64,000 nucleotides of DNA from JACRAV01 sp964571235 (GTDB lineage: Bacteria; Zixibacteria; MSB-5A5; GN15; FEB-12), in contig CAZNAI010000010.1 in the NCBI GenBank assembly GCA_964571235.1, positions 62,001 through 126,000 of the forward strand, given 5' to 3'. The translations under genes were made by a program, and so were the position numbers. Below the pieces are notes generated by a model that saw only the letters and a program-made list of their open reading frames with translations, ran no database searches and was not told where the DNA came from. Positions within the stretch are counted from its first letter, which is position 1; every line of letters begins with the position of its first letter. Below, in pieces: positions 30,710-40,233 of the stretch.

Positions 30710-33688
30710 GTGGCAAGCCGCGACAGCCGGTTAACAGTCATCGCTCCGCTCGGGCGGGGCGGCACCGCCGAAGTATCTCGTGTAAGTATCGCCGGGTACA
30801 CGCGTGAGTTGGCGTGCAAGTCACCCCTTCCGGATCAAACAGACAATGGGAGTGCTTTCGCCGCGCTGGTTCAGCGCGAATGGGAGCTGATCGGTGGACA
30901 CCGATTCCCCGGCTTGGTGCGGCTGGTAGAGTCGCCGCATATCGATCCTGCGTATCTCCTGCTTGAAATCTGCGAAGGTCCCACGATTGATAAGATCGGA
31001 CGAATTGATGACGTAAACCTTGCACTGAATATTCTGTCGGCAGTAGCACTCTCGCTTGAGTATTTGCGGGCCAGAAATATCATCCACGGCGACTTGAAAC
31101 CACAAAATATTTTCCTTCCGCGTGATTGGGCGCGCCTTCCATTAGATCGCCTGTGGTACGCCAAAATATCCGACTTTTCACTGGGGCGAAAAACCGGTGA
31201 GCCGGAAACTGCGCGTGCCGGACTCGGGACAGTCGGGTACATGGCTCCTGAAGTTATCTCTAAGAAGACAACCAGCCATCAATCCGATCTCTTTGTCCTT
31301 GGTGTTATCGGATATCAAATTCTTACCGGCATTCATCCTTTCCTGATCGGGGATTGTGAGCCGGTGAAAGTGAATTCGCGGATTCAGGAAGAGGACCCGA
31401 CGCCGCTTGAAGAAGTAAGATCCGATCTGTCAGGGCATCCGGTCGTCGGGATTATTAAGTCGCTCTTGGCAAAAGACGCAGGGGCGCGACCGAAATCGGC
31501 GTGGGAAGTTTGCAGATTGTTGTCAGAGGCTGGGTCGAGATTCCCTTATCAAAAGGGAATAAGGCCACGGTATCTATTTGGTGGTGATGAGACGATCGAA
31601 CAGGTGCTGTCAACTCTGCATGAGCTTAGCCCAACCGTGAAGCGCCAACTGACGGCATTTTCAGGTGATGAGCCTGACAATCTTGCTCGGATAATCTCAG
31701 GGAATTGGGCAGTGGGCAATCTGGCGTACGACGACAGCCGTTTTCGATTTGTAGCCGGTGTTCGCATTCCTGCCTACTTGCGAAATTGCCATCTGAGGGC
31801 ATTCACAAAACTGCCATTTGGGGAAAGACGAGCGCGAGTCAGGCAGGCAATATCGCTTGATCTGGCAAAGGCCGAGCCGTCGACTCGACCGCAGTTGACG
31901 CTATTGCGACACTTGTTAAAGGTCTCGACGATACGCCTCTATTCTCTACGGATAGCTCCTCAAGTGGAATCATCGGAAGACTTCTCCCGGGCAACCGATT
32001 TATGGTTACAGGCGGGTGACCTGGCGAGCGCAGAGCGGTGCGCTCTGCAGGCCGCGATGTGGCTGACCAAAGAAGAGCGGCGCAAAGAGGCACTGGAGTT
32101 ATCCAATCGGGTGATCGAGTTTGCGCGGCTGACCTCGCGACTGCACCAAGTGTCTGAGCTACTCTTGCTCTCGGGTACACTGCTCAAAGACAGTGGCGAC
32201 ACGGCCAGCGCGGAGGCGGCCTACCGCGAATTGATCGCCGTATTGGAACTTCGGCCTGCTGAAAAGACACTGGGGATTGTGTATAACAAGCTGGGCGATC
32301 TGTATAAAATGCGGAGTGATTTCGACGCGGGCCTTGCCGTTTTGCAAAAGGCACTTGCGCTATTTGAGCAACTTGGCGATCAGCTTGAGTATTCGCACAC
32401 GCTTAATAATCTGGGGAATATTTATTGGGTCATCGGCGATCTTCAGCAATCGTGTCGTCAGTATCGGCGGGCATTGCATATCCAGCGACATTTGAACGGG
32501 CGCGAGGATGTAGCTTCGACCCTTTCCAATTTGGGTGGCGTCATGTGCATGCTTGGCCGAATTGGGCGCGGCATTTTCCTTATGCAGAAATCGCTGGAGC
32601 TCAAGCGCGAGATAGGCAACGCCGGTGAGATTGCCCGAACGCTGAATAATCTCGGCTATATTTCATTCTTGACCGGACATAACGCGCGGGCGGTCGAATA
32701 TCTCTCAGAATCGCTTGCGCTAAATCGGCGCGTCGGATCGCGAAAAGAAATTCTCATCAATATCGAGAACCTATCGTCGATCATGATTTCCGCCGGTCAG
32801 GCCGACAAGTCACTTTCGTTATTGGGTGAAGGGCTGACGCTCAGCGTGGAGATCGGCGACTCCGTGCAGGAACTTCTACTTTCAAATTCGCAAGCCCGCG
32901 CCTTTGCCGGACTTGGTAGAGTGGGAGACGCGGTTACCGTACTGAAAGAGGTAAAGGCGCGGCTTAACAGTGTCGATGATCCCGCTGTCGGTATGAACTA
33001 TCTGTGCGCTTGTGCTGAAGTCGAAATTCTACTGGGGCGGTTCGAACGCGCCCGCGAACTTGCTTCGCAGGCACGAGCGACAGCCAACGCCGATCTTTTT
33101 TTGCGATTGCAGGCGGCGATTTTGCTGGCCCGCGTGGCTGATCCTGCGGGGCTTGCCGAAGAGGTCACCGAACTCATAGCGCAGTCACAGTTCGAGCGAC
33201 TTCGCATAGTCTTCCAGTTCAATTGTGCTGAGCGACTTGTACGCGACGGCAGTGCCGCCGAAGCTCTCTCTCAAATCGGCAATCATCTTGAAGCACTCTT
33301 GTCGCTTGAAGATGAGGCTGAGCTTCCCCGATTGTGCATGGTAGCGGCGCAGACGTTGGCAGAATGCGGACGAGTGAAGCCGGCTCTGATATTTTGCGAA
33401 CGAGCTAAGTCGGTGGCCCGGCAATACGGCAACTTGTTCGATCAATTCATGTGTGGAGTGATTGCAGGACGTCTCCAGTTCGAGATCGGCGACTATGAAC
33501 AATCGTTTCGGGAATACCGGCAGTCGGTTGGGCTTGCCAAACAAATTTCCCAATCGCTGACAAATCCGCAGGACAAGCAGGACTTTCAGAAGAGACGTGA
33601 ATTGGGAATCGTAGTTGGTGAGATTGAGCGGTTGGGGTTGATACTTGGACAAAAAAAAGCGGGCAGGTCTGACCCTGCCCGTGCTTAG
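30710..33688 (+). CDS. Serine/threonine protein kinase with C-terminal TPR repeats
   Basis: A 992-residue protein. The kinase domain covers about 1-270: Gly loop APLGRGGTAEVS, Lys37 in ACK, catalytic Asp128 in HGDLKPQN (HGD in place of HRD), metal motif DFSLG (DFS in place of DFG, Asp155) and GTVGYMAPE. Residues about 420-950 hold many TPR-like repeats (NNLGNIYWVIGDLQQ, NNLGYISFLTGHNARAVEYL), typical of kinase-TPR signalling or AfsR/MalT-like scaffolds. The start is GTG at 30710. Key Lys and Asp are kept, so it is probably active. Its final bases overlap the terminator of the convergent peptide gene, and its own terminator lies beyond that gene. Confidence 0.85.
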   Translation: MASRDSRLTVIAPLGRGGTAEVSRVSIAGYTRELACKSPLPDQTDNGSAFAALVQREWELIGGHRFPGLVRLVESPHIDPAYLLLEICEGPTIDKIGRIDDVNLALNILSAVALSLEYLRARNIIHGDLKPQNIFLPRDWARLPLDRLWYAKISDFSLGRKTGEPETARAGLGTVGYMAPEVISKKTTSHQSDLFVLGVIGYQILTGIHPFLIGDCEPVKVNSRIQEEDPTPLEEVRSDLSGHPVVGIIKSLLAKDAGARPKSAWEVCRLLSEAGSRFPYQKGIRPRYLFGGDETIEQVLSTLHELSPTVKRQLTAFSGDEPDNLARIISGNWAVGNLAYDDSRFRFVAGVRIPAYLRNCHLRAFTKLPFGERRARVRQAISLDLAKAEPSTRPQLTLLRHLLKVSTIRLYSLRIAPQVESSEDFSRATDLWLQAGDLASAERCALQAAMWLTKEERRKEALELSNRVIEFARLTSRLHQVSELLLLSGTLLKDSGDTASAEAAYRELIAVLELRPAEKTLGIVYNKLGDLYKMRSDFDAGLAVLQKALALFEQLGDQLEYSHTLNNLGNIYWVIGDLQQSCRQYRRALHIQRHLNGREDVASTLSNLGGVMCMLGRIGRGIFLMQKSLELKREIGNAGEIARTLNNLGYISFLTGHNARAVEYLSESLALNRRVGSRKEILINIENLSSIMISAGQADKSLSLLGEGLTLSVEIGDSVQELLLSNSQARAFAGLGRVGDAVTVLKEVKARLNSVDDPAVGMNYLCACAEVEILLGRFERARELASQARATANADLFLRLQAAILLARVADPAGLAEEVTELIAQSQFERLRIVFQFNCAERLVRDGSAAEALSQIGNHLEALLSLEDEAELPRLCMVAAQTLAECGRVKPALIFCERAKSVARQYGNLFDQFMCGVIAGRLQFEIGDYEQSFREYRQSVGLAKQISQSLTNPQDKQDFQKRRELGIVVGEIERLGLILGQKKAGRSDPARA
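33651..33680 (-). terminator. Intrinsic terminator of the 25-codon peptide gene
   Basis: On the minus strand, GGGCAGG/CCTGCCC arms around a 6-base loop, extended by GC, are followed by eight T. The hairpin lies inside the last codons of the kinase gene, about 32 bp after the peptide stop codon. Confidence 0.8.
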
Positions 33689-33711
33689 CAAAGCACTGAG
33701 AGTTCAGGAAA

Positions 33712-33789
33712 TCAACCCTGACCGCCCTGACTAAGACCAGCTGGAGCGATACGAGCTTCCAGAACCTCAATGTTGAGTTTGTAATTCAT
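33712..33789 (-). CDS. 25-residue peptide with LEARIAPAG motif (candidate precursor peptide)
   Basis: This short gene starts MNYKLN, contains LEARIAPAG in the middle and ends in GGQG. It is better equipped than most: a TTGACG-16-TATACT promoter (33870-33897), a perfect AAAGGAGGT ribosome site and a strong intrinsic terminator. The N-terminal half (KLNIEVLEARIAP) could be a leader and the C-terminal SQGGQG a small, polar core. The next gene upstream on the same strand encodes a fusion of an RRE-like domain, a site-2 protease and an HlyD adaptor, the kind of machinery that handles small ribosomal peptides. A role as precursor, pheromone or export substrate is inference. LE.R.AP-type motifs also occur at the start of some surface proteins of PVC/FCB bacteria, from memory. 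Confidence 0.65.
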   Translation of the reverse strand: MNYKLNIEVLEARIAPAGLSQGGQG

Positions 33790-33818
33790 GAACTCACCTC
33801 CTTTACTGTTGTTAAATA

Positions 33819-33839
33819 GGCCCCGCCTTGGGGCTTTTT
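33819..33839 (+). terminator. Intrinsic terminator of the kinase gene
   Basis: GCCCC and GGGGC flank GCCTT, followed by TTTTT. It lies about 130 bp after the kinase stop and beyond the peptide gene, so kinase transcripts reach across the peptide gene in antisense. Confidence 0.65.
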
Positions 33840-33869
33840 GCGCAAACTACTCCCTTATGTATCTGCGGT

Positions 33870-33897
33870 AGTATACGTAATAATCCGGAGTCGTCAA
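33870..33897 (-). promoter_or_regulatory. Strong sigma70-type promoter for the peptide gene
   Basis: TTGACG and TATACT are separated by 16 bases. The predicted start is about 33863, giving a leader of about 75 nt that ends in AAAGGAGGT before the ATG. It lies in the 232-bp gap after the RRE/S2P/HlyD gene, so the peptide has its own transcript. Confidence 0.65.
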
Positions 33898-34021
33898 TAG
33901 ACTAGTGTGTGACGCACAGTAATGGTGCGATTGTGGGCCCTCTTGGTCTCATTGAATAGGAAAAAATTGCCCCCGGCACTAATCGTGGAGTCAATCGATC
34001 AACTGTCTTTGGGACAAGCGG

Positions 34022-36331
34022 TTACCACAGCGACCAGAACTCAACTTTGAGTACCGACTTGATCTTGCGCCAACCCAGCGAGGCAAGTGGCGCGGCGCCT
34101 GCTTCTATTTTCGCATAGCCGGTCATACCGGCTTTCAGAGCGCCAGATTCGTTTTCAACAACAACTGTCACGGGGAATCTCGATGAAGACGCGCTCAGAT
34201 CAGCCGCGCCGGGAATGCGCACAACGGAACCGTCGAATGTCCGATCGGGAAAAGAACGAAACTTTACAATGACTTCCTGCGCGATTTCCACAAGGGGCAA
34301 ATCAAAGTCGGAGGTCGGCACGGCGATTTCAACCCGCTGAATATCGGCGATGGTGAGCAGATGTTTTTCGTCGGGCCTCAGCGACACACGGCCGGCTATC
34401 GGCGATTGAATAACCTGCGCGGCGGCTTGCTTGCGAAGATACTCAAGCTGGGTGCTCTGCTTGGCAATAGCCCGCTCCAAGAGATTGATCTCCTCCTGGC
34501 GAGGACCGGATTTGACCAGCGCAAGAGTCGACTTTTTGTTATTCCACTCGGCTTTGGCGATCTGTGTGGCCGACTGCGCGGCGTCGAATTCAGCCTGTGT
34601 GGTCAGACTCTTCGCCAGTAGATTCTCAACCCGCGATTGCTCTTTCAAGAGCTGGTCGTAATTTGTTTTGGCGGCGGCGACCTCGGCCTCAGCCTCCCCC
34701 ACCTGCTCTTTTTTGGGTGGAGCTTTCAAAAGCGAAAGCTGATCCCCCAGTCGGGCCAGTTCCGATTCGGCGATGGCGATCTGCTGATTGATCTGATTGG
34801 AGACGAGTACCGCGACAGTATCGCCCTCGTGAATTTCCTGACCGTCTTTGACTCTCGGCAATATTTCCAAGGCAGTCGCCTCGTTGGCGAGCATTTGAAT
34901 GAAGTTCGATTTTTTCTCGGGGCTGGCGCCACCGATCCGGTAGATCGATTCGAGCATGCCCATTTCGTTTAGGCGAATCGAAAAATCTGCGATAGGAGAG
35001 ATGACTACATCGCCGGATACGCGGCGCGGGAATGGCACCGTGAAAATAAACACAATCACCGCCACGAGTATCACCAGATAGGTGGCGAGGCGAACTGGTT
35101 TGTTTATGAGTGCTTTCATGTATCGTGTGTGCTGGATAGCGCCGTGCCATATCCTCTGCACGGTAGTTCGCAAGATAACCGCCAAAAGACAGAGGAACAA
35201 GACCAATCCCGTCCCGCCGGCGGCAGTGGTAAACAGCCCGGCGACCAGTATGACAAAGTACCCAATGAGCACCAGGGAGAAAACAAACGAGAGAATAGCA
35301 TAGATGAGGAAAATTTTTCGGTGACGCGGGGTGACCTCGATCTTTTCAATCGGCCAGCCGAGCAACCGTCGTTTGATCACATTGGACAAATACCCGAAGG
35401 CCTTGGCTCGCAGGTTCGGAATTTCAAGCCAGTCGGAGAGGAGATAGTAGCCGTCGAGTTTGATCAGCGGATTGAAATTGATAAGCAGAGTCGCCCAGCA
35501 AACGATGCCGGTCATGCGGGCAAGAGTATTAATAGCGGTGCCTTCGACTGTTACACGCCAAGCAATCACCGCCAGCGACATGATGACTGTCTGCGACCAA
35601 AGACCAGCAAGTGTGACCGCCAGACGGTGGGACTTTTTTGGGAAGAGCCAGGCGTCGGAAACGTCGGCGTAGAAACAGGGCTGAAAATAAAGTAGCAGAA
35701 AACCCATCTCGCGGACTTCGCCGCCGTAGTATCGGCAGACCACGGCGTGGGCCATTTCGTGAAAAGAGATGAAGACAAAGAGCGCGGCGATGACCGTGAT
35801 GATTGATCCAACGCTCAATAGTTCGCTCGGCGAGAGAGTGAAATCGGTGCGGTGTGCCAAGAGTACGGAAATCCCTACTGCCATTATCAGGAGTTGTAGC
35901 GCGAACCAGAACCAGTTGTGAAAAGGGCGGTAGATTGACGATAGACGGTCAAGAAATTTCCCCGGCCGGAAAAATCCGAGTTTGATAAATAAGATTCGTT
36001 GGGCGATGGATTGGCGCGGAGATGTCGCTTGGATGAGGCGCTCTCGATCGGCAACGTCGGCAGATGGTTCAAGAAAGCCAAGCTGGTCGAGCATACCGGC
36101 AAATTGCGCGACGTCCTCTTCCCCCATCTCAAATCCGAATTTCGCGCGAAATTGTGCGGCCAAATCCGAGTGAGATATTGAGCCATCGAAGTGCGACGCC
36201 AGCCAGTATTCCGGTTCACGCAATTGAATGTAGCGGCCGCCGATAGGGTCTTTGACGGTATAAACAGTGGCATTGTCCTGTGTGGAGGGACTAATGACCA
36301 GATCGGAGCGGAGTTTTGGGCGGGACGCCAT
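34022..36331 (-). CDS. Fusion: PqqD/RRE-like domain, M50 site-2 protease, HlyD-type adaptor
   Basis: A 769-residue membrane protein from ATG 36331. Residues about 10-90 resemble a PqqD-like RiPP recognition element (YTVKDPIGGRYIQLREPEYWLASHFDGS). Residues about 135-400 hold six or more membrane segments with the site-2 protease zinc motif HEMAH (191-195) and NFNPLIKLDGYYLL (287-298). Residues about 410-430 form another membrane helix, and 440-769 an HlyD/membrane-fusion adaptor with coiled coil and lipoyl-like hairpin. Such proteins process or export small peptides. The start is chosen because in-frame codons upstream run into palindromic repeats. The neighbouring 25-codon gene is the obvious candidate substrate. 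Confidence 0.8.
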   Translation of the reverse strand: MASRPKLRSDLVISPSTQDNATVYTVKDPIGGRYIQLREPEYWLASHFDGSISHSDLAAQFRAKFGFEMGEEDVAQFAGMLDQLGFLEPSADVADRERLIQATSPRQSIAQRILFIKLGFFRPGKFLDRLSSIYRPFHNWFWFALQLLIMAVGISVLLAHRTDFTLSPSELLSVGSIITVIAALFVFISFHEMAHAVVCRYYGGEVREMGFLLLYFQPCFYADVSDAWLFPKKSHRLAVTLAGLWSQTVIMSLAVIAWRVTVEGTAINTLARMTGIVCWATLLINFNPLIKLDGYYLLSDWLEIPNLRAKAFGYLSNVIKRRLLGWPIEKIEVTPRHRKIFLIYAILSFVFSLVLIGYFVILVAGLFTTAAGGTGLVLFLCLLAVILRTTVQRIWHGAIQHTRYMKALINKPVRLATYLVILVAVIVFIFTVPFPRRVSGDVVISPIADFSIRLNEMGMLESIYRIGGASPEKKSNFIQMLANEATALEILPRVKDGQEIHEGDTVAVLVSNQINQQIAIAESELARLGDQLSLLKAPPKKEQVGEAEAEVAAAKTNYDQLLKEQSRVENLLAKSLTTQAEFDAAQSATQIAKAEWNNKKSTLALVKSGPRQEEINLLERAIAKQSTQLEYLRKQAAAQVIQSPIAGRVSLRPDEKHLLTIADIQRVEIAVPTSDFDLPLVEIAQEVIVKFRSFPDRTFDGSVVRIPGAADLSASSSRFPVTVVVENESGALKAGMTGYAKIEAGAAPLASLGWRKIKSVLKVEFWSLW

Positions 36332-36380
36332 GGGGATAATGTACGCCGCATAGTGCGCGGCGGCAAGCGGGGGGTGAATG

Positions 36381-36406
36381 GGTGTCAGGCCGGGAGGCCT
36401 GACACC
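36381..36406. repeat. GGTGTCAGG palindrome
   Basis: GGTGTCAGGC and GCCTGACACC arms (with CGGGAG between) form a hairpin related to the one at 17217-17246. It lies upstream of the RRE/S2P/HlyD start and is non-coding. Confidence 0.6.
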
Positions 36407-36462
36407 ACGATTGTGCAAAGAGACGCGGCGCACAGGAATGTACGCCGCGCACAGCAAAAGAC

Positions 36463-36490
36463 GGCGGGTTCAATGACGAACCCGCCCTAC
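36463..36490 (-). terminator. GGCGGGTTC-family palindrome after the TSP3/FlgD-tail gene
   Basis: GGCGGGTTC/GAACCCGCC arms around CGTCATT on the minus strand, 28 bp after the stop of the large secreted protein gene. The T-tract is short (GTCTTTTG), but position and sequence match the other copies. Confidence 0.5.
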
Positions 36491-36517
36491 TACGAGATTA
36501 TCTTGGTCACGTGTCGC

Positions 36518-39268
36518 CTATCGCACCAACACCATTTTCTTTGTCTGGACAAAACTGCCGGCGGTGAGACGGTAGAAATAGATTCCTGATGGAGCGGACA
36601 CGCCGCGGTCGTCCTTGCCGTTCCAGACGACGGAATGTTCACCGGCCGGCTTTCGGCCGTTGTATAGTTCGGTCACCTTTGCGCCAAGCACGTTGTAGAT
36701 GACAATCTGCACCTGACTCGCTTGCGGCAGGGCGAATTTGATGGTGGTAGTTGGATTAAAAGGGTTGGGATAGTTTTGGTACGTTTCAAAATGTGTGGGA
36801 AGACTCGCAAGCGAATCATCGACGTTGGTCGGTTCAGCGCAGGCGTCACCGAGACCGTCGCTGTTGGAGTCTGCCTGGTCGGGATTGAAAACAAGCGCAC
36901 AGTTGTCGCGCGTGTCGCCAATACCATCGGCGTCGGTGTCGGCGTCGATGATGTATTTCACCGTAACCCACTTCATGATTGGTTGTGGAGATACGTTTGG
37001 ATCGCTACCACAAATCCACAGTCTTGAAATGTATGTGCCCGGCTGAAGTGTATCCGAGACGACTGAAATGATCATTGATGAATCGCCATCGCCTCTCTCG
37101 GGGTCAGCCGAATACCAATCATCTTTCATACAAACCCACCAATGCCTCTCCAAACAGCCGGCATGAATTCCCAAAGTAACTGGGGATGGGACATCCGAGC
37201 CGAATACGCGATAAAATCTGATCGTATCGGGGGTAAAGGTGAACTCGCCGCAACCAGACCACCGCACGCCAAGCTTGATACACTGCGCCCCTGACCATGA
37301 GGGATATTGGTTTACAGCTCCGGGACTGACGAAAGGCGCCCATTTCCAACTGTTGGTAGGTGGGAAATGGGTGACGGAATCGATACAGATCACTTTGCCG
37401 ACATCCTCAGCGCGAGTAACGACACGGATGATGTAGGCCACTCCGGAATCGAACGGTGCGATAGCTGTTTGTTCAACGTCATTTGCCGCACCAACGACTG
37501 CAATCGTGTCCACACCTTGACCATCGCATCCGAAACAAAGCGATGTAAATACCGCGCCGAAATTTGATCTACTAAGAAAACCGGTAGTATCAAGTAGCGG
37601 GCCGATGCGGGGACGAGCGTCTGAAAACGTGAATCGAAATGGTAGTCCGCTGGTGAAGGTAGTCGGCCACTCGGCTGTTCCTGAGCCGGGCTCACCGTAG
37701 TCGAGTGAGGCGCGACTGTAGATTCTGAAACCGTTGGTATAGTTGAAATGATAATGAGATCGATTGCCAAACATGACGTGGAATGAAACAGTGTCACCGG
37801 CAAGCGCCACGCCGGGAACAACGAGTCCGTCAGTCTGAGCTACCCTGATAAAGACCAATGGTTCGTCGCAGGCGTCACCGATCCCATTGTGATTTTCATC
37901 TTCCTGATGGCGGTTTGGGACGGCAACACAGTTATCACAGACGTCCCCTAATCCGTCTAAGTCTGTATCGGTCTGATCCGGATTGGGCACGAACGTGCAA
38001 TTGTCGTGATAGTCGCCAATACCGTCACCGTCACTATCCGCTTCAACCACATATGTTACGAAGAACGACTCTGGACTGAATAGCGCATCAGGGCTGACAA
38101 CATCGAACTGTGCAACATATTGACCCGGCGATAGGTTGGGTTTTGTGATATGTACCACACATGCGGCGGGAACTGAATCGCCAGACACCGGTAACACGCT
38201 CACCCAATCGGCTCCACCTTCGATGCTCCAATGGTACGATAAGTTGGACGGCTCGCTCAATGTGACAGTCTGATCTTCGGGCGCTGGCTCGCCGTTCATC
38301 GAACTGAAGTCAAGATATTGTGGCGAAACCTTGATGAGGGGTTTCTGATCGCGGGTTACCAGTTTATAGCAAAGTGGCCCGGTGAAGGATGGATGTTCGG
38401 TTGGAGTTCCGGGTGGCGCCGAGAATGGTCCCCATTTCCAGGTTCCTGTGGGAGGGTGATTTGTGCAGGAGTCGATACAAATCACTTTGCCGGTGTCTTC
38501 AAGACGTGTCACTACTCGAAAGATGTAGGCAACGCCGGAGTCGCCCGGAGCAATGGCGGTCTGATCGACATCGTTTGCGGCCCCTGAAATGACGATGGTG
38601 TCTGCGCCCTGACCGTCGCAATTGAAACAGTTAAAAGAATAAACTGCTTGAAAATTCCGTTTGGAGAGAAAGCCGGTGGTATCCACAAGAGGTCCGCTTC
38701 TTGGGCGAGCGGCAGAAAAATTCACGCGATACGGGATGCCCGGCGTGTAGAACGACGGCCAACCGGCAGTGCCTGATCCCACCGCTCCCGAATCGAGTGA
38801 AGCGCGCGAATAGATTTTGTAGGCATTTGAAAAGTTATAGCTATATGAGGATCGATTGCCGTACATGACATAGAAGGTGAGGGTGTCGCCGGCGCGGGCG
38901 GTTCGAGGAGACAAGAGGCCGTCGACTTTTGTTACGCGAATGAATGTGTTGTCGGTATTGCAGGCGTCGCCGACGCCGTCGGTGTCGGAATCGGCCTGAT
39001 CGGGATTCATCGAGATTGGGCAGTTATCGCAGACATCGCCGATGCCGTCGTAGTCGGTGTCGAGTTGGTCGGCGTTGGCGAGAAATGGGCAGTTGTCGAT
39101 GTCGTCGCTGACACCGTCGCTGTCGGAATCAGAGAATGGCGGCGGGGCTTCAATATGCGGTCCGGCTAGCCCGGTGACGCTTTTGATTCGGATCTCGGTG
39201 TCGGCGGAAATTGTTGCCGGCAACATAAGGGCGATTGTAACGGGAATCAGGCGCTTTGAAAAAGACAC
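36518..39268 (-). CDS. Secreted TSP3-repeat protein with FlgD/Por-like C-terminal domain
   Basis: A 916-residue secreted protein starting at GTG 39268 behind a GGGAGG site, with signal peptide about 1-23. TSP3 repeats ([12 protein letters not shown] type) occur near 25-80, 420-470 and 810-830. A domain of about 190 residues, starting IRV.K.DGL and ending KW.PF..P, occurs twice (about 85-285 and 475-675), so the protein arose by internal duplication. BACON-like domains with L.VSP.Y.DF and QTVTLSE lie between. The last 85 residues hold [11 protein letters not shown] and ..[16 protein letters not shown], the FlgD-like/T9SS-type tail that FCB-group bacteria use on exported proteins. The adhesion or surface role is inferred. 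Confidence 0.8.
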   Translation of the reverse strand: MSFSKRLIPVTIALMLPATISADTEIRIKSVTGLAGPHIEAPPPFSDSDSDGVSDDIDNCPFLANADQLDTDYDGIGDVCDNCPISMNPDQADSDTDGVGDACNTDNTFIRVTKVDGLLSPRTARAGDTLTFYVMYGNRSSYSYNFSNAYKIYSRASLDSGAVGSGTAGWPSFYTPGIPYRVNFSAARPRSGPLVDTTGFLSKRNFQAVYSFNCFNCDGQGADTIVISGAANDVDQTAIAPGDSGVAYIFRVVTRLEDTGKVICIDSCTNHPPTGTWKWGPFSAPPGTPTEHPSFTGPLCYKLVTRDQKPLIKVSPQYLDFSSMNGEPAPEDQTVTLSEPSNLSYHWSIEGGADWVSVLPVSGDSVPAACVVHITKPNLSPGQYVAQFDVVSPDALFSPESFFVTYVVEADSDGDGIGDYHDNCTFVPNPDQTDTDLDGLGDVCDNCVAVPNRHQEDENHNGIGDACDEPLVFIRVAQTDGLVVPGVALAGDTVSFHVMFGNRSHYHFNYTNGFRIYSRASLDYGEPGSGTAEWPTTFTSGLPFRFTFSDARPRIGPLLDTTGFLSRSNFGAVFTSLCFGCDGQGVDTIAVVGAANDVEQTAIAPFDSGVAYIIRVVTRAEDVGKVICIDSVTHFPPTNSWKWAPFVSPGAVNQYPSWSGAQCIKLGVRWSGCGEFTFTPDTIRFYRVFGSDVPSPVTLGIHAGCLERHWWVCMKDDWYSADPERGDGDSSMIISVVSDTLQPGTYISRLWICGSDPNVSPQPIMKWVTVKYIIDADTDADGIGDTRDNCALVFNPDQADSNSDGLGDACAEPTNVDDSLASLPTHFETYQNYPNPFNPTTTIKFALPQASQVQIVIYNVLGAKVTELYNGRKPAGEHSVVWNGKDDRGVSAPSGIYFYRLTAGSFVQTKKMVLVR

Positions 39269-39476
39269 TTCAACCTCCCTGTGGGGCACCACCCCACTCT
39301 TTCACAATAAACGGATCAGGGGCGGTTTTGTCAATTATAAACAGCGCCTGATATCACATCTGACGAAGCACTCTCCCCCCTTGCGTAATGTGATTGTGGA
39401 CTGAAACAAGCGGAAATAGATTGGCGTATGTGACAACACAACAACCAAAACCGCAAGCCATCAAGGAGACTTCGAT

Positions 39477-39824
39477 ATGCCGCATCCGGTAGTTCACTGG
39501 GAAATAGGGGCGACCAACGCCAAACGTACGCAGGAGTTTTTTGCCAAATTATTCGACTGGAAAATCGACGCCAACAATCCGCTCAATTATGGGATGGTCG
39601 ATACCGGCGGCGGTGGAATCAACGGCGGCATAAACACCGCGCCACACGGGGTGCCGTACTTTGTGATGTATGTGCAGGTGGACAACCTGCAAAAGTACTT
39701 GGACAAAGCGAATGCCCTGGGCGGCGAGGCGGTGGTTCCGCCGACGGATATTCCGGGGGTTGGGTCGTACGCGTTTTTCAAGGACCCGGATGGGAATATT
39801 ATCGGGTTGTTTAAGAGTAATTGA
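39477..39824 (+). CDS. VOC (glyoxalase/bleomycin-resistance) superfamily protein
   Basis: A 115-residue single VOC module with repeated beta-alpha-beta-beta-beta halves. It begins HWEIGATNAKRTQEFFAKLFDWKI, and the second half has YVQVDNLQKYLDKANALGG then FFKDPDGNIIGLFK. Metal-ligand positions are present (His6, Glu8, and later Glu/Asp), but its substrate is unknown. Such short proteins are often called glyoxalase/dioxygenase-like. An AAGGAGA site precedes the ATG. It stands alone between repeat-bearing gaps. Confidence 0.85.
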   Translation: MPHPVVHWEIGATNAKRTQEFFAKLFDWKIDANNPLNYGMVDTGGGGINGGINTAPHGVPYFVMYVQVDNLQKYLDKANALGGEAVVPPTDIPGVGSYAFFKDPDGNIIGLFKSN

Positions 39825-39858
39825 GCAATGAGTTGCGAAGGCTTGTACTCTTAAGAGC

Positions 39859-40130
39859 CCAACCTGAAGGTTGGGTTACCAAGGCTAAGAAAAAGAGTGA
39901 TTGCTTCGGTCGCCCGCAACGGGCGACGCTCGCAATGACGACTTGACGATAGCGGGCCGATGAATGCGTCTGCCGCGCACGAATCAATATCCCTTGTCAA
40001 ACAGGCGGTTCTTCTCCCCTCGGAAGGCCGCCTGTTGTTGTTTTGGGAGTAACGAACCCTTCGACAAGCTCAGGGTGAAGTCATGTTGCTTTGAGACTCG
40101 GATTACCGACCGCGGAGCGGTCGGCTACCA
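39859..40130. repeat. Cluster of dispersed repeats and palindromes
   Basis: The 409-bp gap holds an AACCTGAAGGTTGGGTT hairpin (39859-39880), a GATTGCTTCGGTCGCCCGC repeat with CTCGCAATGACG (39895-39940), a CGGAAGGCCGCC segment, a CCTTCGACAAGCTCAGGGTG copy (40057-40080) and an ACCGACCGCGGAGCGGTCGG palindrome (40104-40125). No protein-coding frame is supported. A second GATTGCTTCGGT copy is at 60677-60733. Confidence 0.6.
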
Positions 40131-40233
40131 ATCCAATAGCTAACTCTCCATCTTGACTCTATACCCTATTTTCGTACCTTAGTGAAAAGATTCACGTAAC
40201 CTATGTTCGAAGTTAGAAGTTGAAGGATATTCA

